Assembly: GCA_029582155.1 (NCBI GenBank)
Contig: CM055899.1
Coordinates: 52,906,520 to 52,970,519 of the forward strand
DNA from: Panopea generosa
Taxonomy: Eukaryota > Mollusca > Bivalvia > Adapedonta > Hiatellidae
Direction: 5' to 3'
Length of the DNA stretch: 64,000 nt
The number at the start of each line of letters is the position of its first letter. The first letter of the stretch is position 1. The notes under the pieces were generated by a model. That model made no database searches, was not told the DNA's origin, and worked only from the letters and a program-made list of their open reading frames with translations. Below, one piece after another: positions 26,701 to 38,700 of this stretch. The position numbers and the translations under genes are program-made.

Positions 26701-29700
26701 GGAGGGGGTGTTGGAGATGGTGTAGGAGAGGTGTAGGAGGTGGTGAAGGAGGGAGTGTTGGAGATGGTGAAGAAGGTGGTGTTGGGGATGGTGTTTTAGG
26801 GGGTGTAGGAGGTGTTTGAAATGGTGTTGGAGATGGTGTTGAAGGTGGTGTTGGAGGAGGTGATGGAGGTGGTGTTGGAGATGGTGTAGGAGGTGTAGGA
26901 TGTGGTGTTGGAGATGGTGTTGGAGGAGGTGTTAGAGGTGGTGTTGGAGGAGGTGTTGGAGATGGTGTTGGAGATGGTGTAGGAGGTGTTTGAGGAGGTG
27001 TTGGGGGTGGTGTAGGAGATGGTGTTGGAGATGGTGTAGGAGGTGTTGGAGATGGTGTTTGAAGAGGTGTTGGAGATGGTGTTGGAGGAGGTGTTGGAGG
27101 TGTTTTGGAAGTGGTGTTGGAGATGGTGTCGGAGGAGGTGTTGGAGATAGTGTTGGAGGTGGTGTAGGAGGAGTGTTGGAAGTGGTGTTTGAGGTGTTGG
27201 AGATGGTGTTGGACGGGGTGTAGGAATGGGTTTGAGATGGTGTAGAAGGTGTAGTAGGTGGTGTTGGAGGAGGTGTTGGAGGTGGTGTAGGAGGTGGTGT
27301 AGGAGGTGTTGGAGGTGGTGTTGGAGGAGGTGTTGGAGATGGTGTTGGAGGAGGTGTAGGAGGGGTTTTGAAAGTGTTGGTGGAGGTGGTGTTTGAGATT
27401 GTGTTGGAGGTGGTGTTGGAGATGTTGGAGGTGGTGTTGGAGGAGGTGTTGGAGAAGGTGTTGGAGGGGGTGTAGGAGAGGTATTGGAAGTGGTGTTGGA
27501 GGTGTTGGAGATGGTGTTGGAGGTGGTGTAGGAGGTGTTGGAGGTGGTGTTGGAAATTGTGTTGGAGGTGGTGTAGGAGATGGTGTTGGAGATGGTGTAG
27601 GAGGTGTTGGAGATGGTGTTTGAAGAGGTGTTGGAGATGGTGTTGGAGGAGGTGTTGGAGGTGTTTTGGAAGTGGTGTTGGAGATGGTGTCGGAGGAGGT
27701 GTTGGAGATAGTGTTGGAGGTGGTGTAGGAGGAGTGTTGGAAGTGGTGTTTGAGGTGTTGGAGATGGTGTTGGACGGGGTGTAGGAATGGGTTTGAGATG
27801 GTGTAGAAGGTGTAGTAGGTGGTGTTGGAGGAGGTGTTGGAGGTGGTGTAGGAGGTGGTGTAGGAGGTGTTGGAGGTGGTGTTGGAGGAGGTGTTGGAGA
27901 TGGTGTTGGAGGAGGTGTAGGAGGGGTTTTGAAAGTGTTGGTGGAGGTGGTGTTTGAGATTGTGTTGGAGGTGGTGTTGGAGATGTTGGAGGTGGTGTTG
28001 GAGGAGGTGTTGGAGAAGGTGTTGGAGGGGGTGTAGGAGAGGTATTGGAAGTGGTGTTGGAGGTGTTGGAGATGGTGTTGGAGGTGGTGTAGGAGGTGTT
28101 GGAGGTGGTGTTGGAAATTGTGTTGGAGGTGGTGTAGGAGGTGTTGGAGATTGTGTTAGAGGTGGTGTAGGGGGTATTGGAGGTGGTGTTGGAGATGGTG
28201 TTGGAGGTGGTTTAGGAGGTGTTGGAGGTGGTGTTGGAGATTGTGTTGGAGGTGGTGTAGGAAGGGTGTTGGAAGTAGTGTCGAAGATGTGTTGGAGTTG
28301 GATGTTGGTGATGGTGTAGGAGGGGATGTTGAAGGGGATGTAGGAGAGGTGTTGGAGGGGGATGTTGGATATGGTGTAGGAGGAGGTGTTAGAGGGGTGT
28401 AGGAGGGAGTGCAGGAGGGGTGTTGGAAATGGTGTTGGAGGGGGTGTAGGAGAGGTGTTGGAGGTGGTACAGGAGGGAGTTTTAGAGGTGGTGTAGGAGG
28501 TGGTGTAGGAGAGAGTATTGGAGGTGGTGTCGGATGTGGTGTTGGAGGTGGTGTTGGAGGGAGTGATGGAGATGGTGTTGGAGGGGGTGTAGGAGTGGTG
28601 TTGGAGTTGGTGTAGGAGATGTGTTGGAAGGGGATGTTGGAGATGGTGTAGGAGGGGTGTTGGAGGGGGTGTAGGAGGGAGGGTAGGACAGTTGTTGGAG
28701 GTGTTTTCATTTTCTTTGTTGACTTTTTGTGAACTTTGAGCTACACCAATATCTTTTAACCTGATATTTATTATATCATTTCAGGCTGCATGCATGTATC
28801 CTTTACTGAAAGACAGAGACCAGTTTATCAGGTGTACACACTATATTGTGTTGCTATTATTTCCTTATAGTAAAAGCGATAACAGATACATGGTATTTAC
28901 AGTATTGTACTGCTGTTATTTACTGTATTGTACAAACTAAAACATGTACATGTGTACTTACAGTATTGTACTGCTGTTATTTTCTGTATTGTACAAGCTT
29001 AAACAGGTAAATGTGTACTTACAGTATTGTACTGCTGTTATTTACTGTATTGTACAAACGAAAACAGGTAAATGTGTACTTACAGTATTGTACTGCTGTT
29101 ATTTACTGTATTGTACAAACTAAAACAAGAAAAATGTGTTCTGACAGTATTGTACTGCTGTAATTTAATGTATTGTATACACTAAAACAGGTAAATGTGA
29201 AATTACAGTATTGTACTGTTATTATTCACTGTATTTGTACACACTAAAATAGGTAAATGTGTACTTATAGTATTGCACTGCTGTTATTTACTGTATATGT
29301 ACACACTAAAATAGATAAATGTGTACTTACAGTATTGTACTGCTGTTATTTACTGTATTGTACACACTGAAACACTTACAGTATTGTAGTGCTGTTATTT
29401 TCTGTATTGTACACACTGAAACATCTACATGTGTACTTAAAGTATTGTACTGCTGCTATTTACTGTATAGTACACACTAAAACAGGTAAATGTGTACTTA
29501 CAGTATTGTACTGCTATTATTTACTGTATAGTACACACTAAAACAGGTGCATGTGTACTTACAGTATTGTGCTGTTATTCACTGTATTATACAAACTAAA
29601 ATAGGTACATGTGTACTTACAGTGTTGTACTGCTGTTATTTACTGTATTGTACAAAGTAAAAAAGATACATGTGTACTTACAGTATTGAATTGCTGTTAT

Positions 29701-32700
29701 TTACTGTATTATTCAAACTAAAACAGGTATGTATGTGCTTAACTATTACTACCTGCACTAATTGCTCATATATGTATACAAAGCACACGTTTTTTCAGAG
29801 GTAACACACAAATTAATCTTCCTTAACAAACCAATCAGGGGGAGACAATCTACAGGAAGCCTTTGAACAGGTATGTTTGATGGTTTATCTCCCCTTTTGT
29901 ACATGTAATTGAAACTGGTCTTTACATAAGAAAGAGCTGTTGTTACTCTCATTTACTGTCCATGTTTTTATAAAGTAACTTATTTCCATGAACTTACTAG
30001 AACCTAGGTTCAAGTCCTCTCCCTCCAAAATCTTTTTGTGAGAAAGTTTCCAGTTACTTGCGGAAGGACGGTGGTTCTACTCAGTCTGAAGTCTTTGTCC
30101 ACCAGTAAAACTGGATATTCCATATATAATCTGAAATGTGTTGAAAATGGCATTAAACCCCATTCTTACTAGAACCTTTGTTGACAGTGTACTGTGTTGA
30201 TAAAAGCCATGTCAGTATATGTATACAGTTTTGGCCTAGAACAGAAACTGACCATAGATTCTATAAGTGTACAGGGGTGAGCTCAAACAACTCTATGTGA
30301 ACAGTGGTGAGCTCAAACAACTCTGTATGTGAACAGTGGTGAGCTTAAACAACTCTATGTTCGACTCTCTTTTTATTGGATCTTCACAAAACTTATTTAA
30401 TATTAATGTAATCATAATATCTATCACAAATTCTGTCCTTCTGATGTTGTTAAGGTGTCTGAACTGATAAAGTGGCTTTCTAATGTTGGTAAGGTGTCTG
30501 GCCTGATATAGTGGCTTTCTAATGTTGGTAAGGTGTCTGAACTTATATAGTAACATTTTAATGTTGGTAAGGTGTTTGAATAATAAAGTGGCCTTCTGAT
30601 GTTGGTAAGGTGTCTGACCTGGTATAGTGACATTCTGATGGTGGTAAGGTGTCTGACCTGATATAGTGACCTTCTGATGTTGACAAAGTGTTTGAATAAT
30701 ATTGTGGCCTTCTGATGTTGGTAAGGTGTCTGACCTGGTATAGTGACATTCGGATGGTGGTAAGATGTCTGACCTGCTATAGTGACATTCGGATGGTGGT
30801 AAGGTGTCTGACCTGATATAGTGACCTTCTGATGTTGACAAGGTGTTTGAATAATATTGTGGCCTTCTGATGTTGGTAAGGTGTCTGACCTGGTATAGTG
30901 ACATTCTGATGGTGGTAAGGTGTCTGACCTGATATAGTGATCTTCTGATGTTGACAGGGTGTTTGAATAATATTGTGGCCTCCTGATGTTGGTAAGGTGT
31001 CTGATCTGCTATAGTGACATTCGGATGGTGGTAAGGTGTCTGACCTGATATATTGACCTTCTGATGTTGACAAGGTGTTTGAATAATATTGTGGCGTTCT
31101 GATGTTGGTAAGTTGTCTGAGCTGGTATAGTGACATTCTGATGGTGGCAAGGTGTCTGACCTGATATACTGACCTTCTGATGTTGATAAGGTGTTTTACC
31201 TGATATAGTGTCCTTCTGATGTTGGTAAGGTGTTTGACCTGATATAGTGACATTCTGATGGTGGTAAGGTGTCTGGCCTGATTTAGTGATCTTCTGATGT
31301 TGATGAGGTGTTTGACCTGATAGAGTATCCTTCTGATATTAGTAAGGTGCCTGACCTGATATAGTGACCATCAGATGTTGGTTAGATGTCTGACCTGATA
31401 TAGTGTCCTTCTGATATTGGTAAGGTGTCTGACCTGATAAAGTGGTCTTCTGATGTTGGTAAGGTGCCTACCCTAATATAGTGTCCTTCTGAGACTGGTA
31501 AGGTGTCTGACCTAGTAGAGTGACCTTCAGATGGTGGTAAGGTGTCTGACCTGATATAGGTACCTTTTGATGGAGATAAGATGCTTGATCTGATAAAGTG
31601 TCCTTCTGATGTTGGTAAGGTGTCTGACCTAGTATAGTGGCCTTCTGATGTTGATAAGGTGTCTGACCTGGTATAGTGACCTTCCGATGTTGGTAAGATG
31701 TCTGACCTGATAAAGTGACCATCTGATGGTAAGATTTCTGACCTGATATAGTTACCTTCTGATGGTGGTAAGGTGTCTGACCTGATATAGTGACTATCTG
31801 ATGGTGGTAAAGTGTCTGACCTGGTATAGTGGCCTTCTGATGTTGGTTATGTGTCTGACCTGATATAGTGACATTCTGATGTTGGTAAGGTGTCTGCCCT
31901 GGTATAGTGACCTTCTGATGTTGGTAAGGTGTCTGCCCTGATATAGTGACCTTCTGTTGTTGGTAAGGTGTCTGACCCGATATAGTGATGTTCTGATGTT
32001 GGTAAAGTGTCTGACCTGATAAAGTGACCTGCTGGTGAAAAGATGTCTGACCTGTTATAGTGAACTTCTGATGTTGGTAAGGTGTCTGCCCTGATATAGT
32101 GACTTTCTGATGTTGGTAAGGTGTCTGACCTGATATAGTGATGTTCTGATGTTGGTAAAGTGTCTGATCTGATATAGTGATTTTCTGATGTTGACAGGGT
32201 GTTTGAATAATATTGTGGCCTCCTGATGTTGGTAAGGTGTCTGACCTGCTATAGTGACATTCAGATGGTGGTAAGGTGTCTGACCTGATATAGTGACCTT
32301 CTGATGTTGACAAGGTGTTTGAATAATATTGTGGCCTTCTGATGTTGGTAAGGTGTCTGACCTGGTATAGTGACATTCTGATGGTGGTAAGGTGTCTGAC
32401 CTGATAAAGTGATCTTCTGATGTTGACAGGGTGTTTGAATAATATTGTGGCCTCCTGATGTTTGTAAGGTGTCTGACCTAGTAAAGTGACATTCTGATGG
32501 TGGTAAGGTGTCTGACCTGATATACTGACCTTCTGATGTTGATAAGGTGTTTTACCTGATATACTGACCTTCTGATGTTGATAAGGTGTTTTACCTGATA
32601 TAGTGTCCTTCTGATGGTGGTAAGGTGTCTGACCTGATATAGTGATTTTCTGATGTTGATGAGGTGTTTGACCTGATATAGTATCCTTCTGATATTGGTA

Positions 32701-35700
32701 AGGTGCCTGACCTGATAAAGTGACCATCAGATGTTGGTTAGATGTCTGACCTGATATAGTGTCCTTCTGATATTGGTAAGGTGTCTGACCTGATAAAGTG
32801 GCCTTCTGATGTTGGTTAGGTGTCTGATCTGATATAGTGACTATCTGATGGTGGTAAAGTGTCTGACCTGGTATAGTGGCCTTCTGATGTTGGTAATGTG
32901 TCTGACCTGATAAAGTGACATTCTGATGTTGGTAAGGTGTCTGACCTGGTATAGTGACCTTATGATGTTGGTAAGGTGTCTGCCCTGATATAGTGACCTT
33001 TTGTTGTTGGTAAGGTGTCTAACCTGATATAGTGATGTTCTGATGTTGGTAAAGTGTCTGACCTGATAAAGTGACCTGCTGGTGGAAAGATGTCTGACCT
33101 GTTATAGTGACCTTCTGATGTTGGTAAGGTGTCTGCCCTGATATAGTGACTTTCTGATGTTGGTAAGGTGTCTGACCTGATATAGTGATGTTCTGATGTT
33201 GGTAAAGTGTCTGATCTGATAAAGTGACCTTCTGCTGGTGGAAAGATGTCTGATCTGTTATAGTGACCTTCTGATGGTGGTAAGGTAATTGACCTGATAT
33301 AATCATGTTCTGATGTTGGTAAAGTGTCTGACCTGATATAGTGTCATTCTGATGATGGTGGTAAAATGTCTGTCCTGATATATTGACCTTCTGATGTTGG
33401 TAAGGTGTCTGACCTGATATTGTGACCTTCTGGTGTTGACAATTATGTGTGTATGTTAGGTAGGTCAAATCACCTATACTTTTCTATTTCAGGTTGTTAC
33501 TTCAATGTTTGGCTACATGACTACAGATTATTCAACAGTTGAAATGCTGGAAGAACAAGAAATTGAAGCTGAAGGTACTGTATACTGTATAAGTACATAC
33601 CTGTGTGTTATTGGAGGTACTGTATATAAGTACATACCTGTGTGTTATTGAAGGTACTGTATATAAGTACATACCTCTGTGTTATTGAAGGTAATGTATA
33701 CTGTATAAGTACATACCTGTGTGTTATAGAAGGTACTGTATACAGTATAAGTACATACCTGTGTGTTATTGAAGGTACTTTATATAAATACATACCTGTG
33801 TGTTATTGATAGTAATGTATATAAGTCATACCTGTGTGTTATTGGAGGTACTCTATATAAGTACATACCTGTACATTAGTGAAGGTATTGTATATAAGTA
33901 CATACCTGTGTGTTATTGAAGGTACTGTATATAAGTACATACCTTTGTTTTATTGACAGTAATGTATATAAGTACATATCTGTGTGTTATTGAAAGTACT
34001 GTATAAGTACATATCTGTGTGTTATTGAAGGTACTGTATATAAGTACATACATGTGTATTATTGATAGTAATGTATATAAATACATACTTGTGTGTTATT
34101 GAAGGTACTGTGTATAGGTACATACATGTGTATTATTGATAGTAATGTCTATAAGTACATACCTGTGTGTTATTGAAGTAACTGTATATAAGTACATACC
34201 TGTGTGTTATTGAAGGTACTGTATATAAGTACATACCTGTGTGTTATAGATAGTTATGTATATCATTATATATGTATGTGTTATTGATAGTAATGTCTTT
34301 ACGTACATACCTGTGTGTTATTGATAGTAATGTCTTTAAGTACATACCTGTGTACTAATGATAGTTATGTCTATAAGAACATACCTGTGTGTTATTGATA
34401 GTAATGTCTATAAGTACATACCTTTGTGTTATTTATAGTAATGTATATAAGTATATACATGTGCATTATTGATAGTAATGTCTATAAGAACATTACTGTG
34501 TGTTATTGATAGTAATGTCTATTAAGTACATACCTGTGTGTTATTGATAGTTATGTCTATAAGTACATACCTTTGTGTTATTTATAGTAATGTATATAAG
34601 TATATACTTGTGTGTTATTGATAGTAATGTATATAAGTACATACCGGTATGTTATTGAAGGTACTGTATATAAATACATACCTGTGTGTTATTGAAGGTA
34701 CTGTATATAAGAACATACCTGTGTGTTATTGATAGTAATGTATATAAGTACATACCTGTGTGTTAGTGATAGTAATGTATATAAGTACATACCTGTGTAT
34801 TATTGATAGTAATGTCTATAAGTACATACCTGTGTGCTATTGATAGTAATGTATATAAGTACATACCTGTGTGTTAGTGATAGTAATGTGTATAAGTACA
34901 TACCTGTGTATTATTGATAGTAATGTCTATAAGTACATACCTGTGTGCTATTGATAGTAATGTATATAAGTCCATACCTGTGTGTTATTGATAGTAATGT
35001 ATATAAGTACATGCCTGTGTATTATTAAAGGTACTGTTTATAAGTACATACCTGTGTGTTATTGATAGTAATGTATATAAGTACATACCTGTGTGTTATT
35101 GATAGTAATGTCTATAAGTACATACCTGTGTATTATTAAAGGTACTGTATATAAGTGCACACCTGTGTATTATTGATAGTAATGTATATAAGTACATACC
35201 TGTGTGTTATTGATAGTAATGTCTATAAGAACATACCTGTGTGTTATTGAAGGTACTGTATATAAGAACATACATGTGCATTATTGATAGTAATGTCTAT
35301 ACATACATACCTGTGTGTTATTGATAGTAATGTCTATAAGTACATACCTGTGTATTATTGAAGGTACTGTATATAAGAACATACATGTGCATTATTGATA
35401 GTAATATCTATAAGAGCATTACTGTGTGTTATTGTTAGAAATGTCTATAAGAACACACCTGTGTGTTATTGACAGTAATGTCTATAAGTACATACCTGTG
35501 TATTATTGAAGGTACTGTATATAAGAACATACATGTGCATTATTGAAAGTAATGTCTATAAGAACATACATGTGTGTTATTGATAGTAATGTCTATAAGT
35601 ACATACCTGTGTGTTATTGATAGTAATGTATATAAGTGAATACCTGTGCATTATTGATAGTAATGTATATAAGTACATACCTGTGTGTTATTGATAGTAA

Positions 35701-38700
35701 TGTTTATAAGAACATACCCGTGTGTTATTGAAGGTACTGTATATAAGAACATACATGTGCATTATTGATAGTAATGTCTAAAAGTACATACCTGTGTGTT
35801 ATTGACAGTAATGTCTATAAGTACATACCTGTGTGTTATTGATAGTAATGTCTATAAGTACATACCTGTGTGTTATCGAAGGTACCGAATATTGCATAAG
35901 TACATACCTGTGTGTTATTGAAGGTACTGTATACTGTATAAGTACATATTTGTGTGATATTGAAGGTACTGTATATAAGTACATACTTGTGTGTTGTCTA
36001 TAGGTACTGTGTATAAGTATATACCTGTGTGTTATTGAAGGTACTGTATTTAAGTACATGCATGTGTTTTATTGAAGGTTCTGTATATAAGTACATGCAT
36101 ATGTTTTATGAAATGGAATCAATTATGGAATGGAATCATTGTTGTTATGCTCCCGCAATTTTCAATGGGAGGCATATAGTATCACCGCTGTCCGTTCTTA
36201 AGAAATTGGTTTCCGGCTTATATCTTCATTTTAAAAAAACAGATTTAAACCAAAGTTGGTGTGTGACTTCACATTCAGGTAATACAGGTCAAGTACATAT
36301 TTCGTTACGGTCTGATGATTTTTGATGGAGTTATGCCCCTTTTTGGACTTCGATTATTGACAAATGTCAAGAAATTGATTTCCGCTCGATATCTCTTGAA
36401 GGATTGGATGGATTTGATTCATATTTGGTAGAGAGACATATGGGGATAAACTACAGCTCGTGTTCAATTTCCATTAAAATCCCTGCTTATTAATGAGGTG
36501 TTTGGGCTCTGATTGGCTGATAGTTTCCAACCTCTAAAGACTTTATTTATGGACCGATTTTGACGAAAATTTATATTTGGCTTTATATCAACAAGACCCA
36601 GGTCAAGATCGACAATGGATGGAATTGGTCCATATTAATTAGGTGATCTGGACTCTGATTGGCTGATGATTTCAGACCCCTAAAATCTTTATTGATATTT
36701 GGCTTTATTGATATATACAATGCAGTTATAAAGTGGGGGCATCTGTTTCCCATGGACACATTTCTAGTTTATTATGTAATTGACTGTTTACTGACGTTTG
36801 ATTTCAGGGGAGGATATGGAATCAGTGCTGTTTATTATGTGATTGACTGTTTACTGATGTTTGATTTCAGGGGAGGATTTGCTGTTTATTATGTGATTAT
36901 TGTTTACTGATGTTTGATTTCAGGGGAGGATACGGAATCATTGCTGTTTATTATGTGATTGATCTTTTACTGATGTTTGATTTCAGGGGAGGATACGGAA
37001 TCATTGCTGTTTATTATGTGATTGATCTTTTACTGATGTTTGATTTCAGGGGAGGATACGGAATCATTGCTGTTTATTATGTGATTGACTGTTTACTGAT
37101 GTTTGATTTCAGGGGAGGATACGGAATCATTGCTGTTTATTATGTGATTGACTGTTTACTGATGTTTGATTTCAGGGGAGGATACGGAATCATTGCTGTT
37201 TATTATGTGATTGACTGTTTACTGATGTTTGATTTCAGGGGAGGATACGGAATCATTGCTGTTTATTATGTGATTGATCTTTTACTGATGTTTGATTTCA
37301 GGAGAGGATACGGAATCATTGCTGTTTATTGTGTGATTGATCTTTTACTGATGTTTGATTTCAGGGGAGGATACGGAATCATTGCTGTTTATTATGTGAT
37401 TGACTGTTTACTGATGTTTGATTTCAGGGGAGGATACGGAATCATTGCTGTTTATTATGTGATTGATCTTTTACTGATGTTTGATTTCAGGGGAGGATAC
37501 GGAATCATTGCTGTTTATTGTGTGATTGATCTTTTACTGATGTTTGATTTCAGGGGAGGATACGGAATCATTGCTGTTTATTATGTGATTGATCTTTTAC
37601 TGATGTTTGATTTCAGGGGAGGATACGGAATCATTGCTGTTTATTGTGTGATTGATCTTTTACTGATGTTTGATTTCAGGGGAGGATACGGAATCATTGC
37701 TGTTTATTATGTGATTGATCTTTTACTGATGTTTAATTTCAGGGGAGGATACGGAATCATTGCTGTTTATATATGATTGACTGTTTACTGATGTTTGATT
37801 TTAGGGGAGGATATGGAATCATTGTTGTTTATTATGTGATTGACTGTTTACTGATGTTTGATTTCAGGGGAGGATATGGAATCTTTGTTGTTTATGATGT
37901 GATTGACTGTTTACCGACGTTTGATTTCAGAGGAGGATATGAAATCATTGTTGTTTATTATGTGATTGACTGTTTACTGATGTTTGATTTCAGTGGAGGA
38001 TATGGAATCAATGTTGTTTATTATGTGATTGACTGTTTACTGATGTTTGATTTCAGGAGAAGATATGGAATCATTGTTGTTTATTATGTGATTGACTGTT
38101 TACCGACATTTAATTTCAGGGGAGGATATGGAATCATTGTTGTTTATGATGTGATTGACTGTTTACTGATGTTTGATTTCAGGGGAGGATATGGAATCAT
38201 TGTTGTTTATGATGTGATTGACTGTTTACTGATGTTTGATTTCAGGGGAGGATATGGAATCATTGTTGTTTATGATGTGATTGACTGTTTACTGATGTTT
38301 GATTTCAGGGGAGGATATGGAATCATTGCTGTTTATTATGTGATTGACTATTTACTGATGTTGATTTCAGGGGACGATATGGAATCATTGTTGTTTCATT
38401 TTCTGGATGAATGGTTGTTTATATTTTCTGCTGATCCATTTTTTATTCCGAGGGTAAGTAGGTATATCAGTGGTTAATATAATGTGTGGTAAGTCAGTGC
38501 TAAAACATTAGTACCTGTCATATACTTGTTGATGCCAATTTGTTAGTCATAGAGGCTTATCCTTGGTAACATTATATTTTTAAGCTCACCTGAGCAAAGC
38601 TCAAGATGACCCATTCTGATCACCTTGCATCTGTTTATAAACATTTTTGTTGTGTGCGCTCTATTACCCGCAATTTGAATTGGATCTTCACTAAACTTTC

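Noticed and set aside
30293-33468. Minus-strand frames of up to 419 codons
   Set aside because: Produced by a 39-bp unit in archease intron 4; no start context, domain or splice evidence.
24362-38397. CRISPR-like look of regular repeats
   Set aside because: Units are head-to-tail without unique spacers, in introns of a eukaryotic gene; these are minisatellites.
36659-38477. Plus-strand frames of 288 and 234 codons with DFRGGYGI repeats
   Set aside because: They read the 63-bp array in a frame different from archease exon 6; the real exon frame has a stop in every unit.
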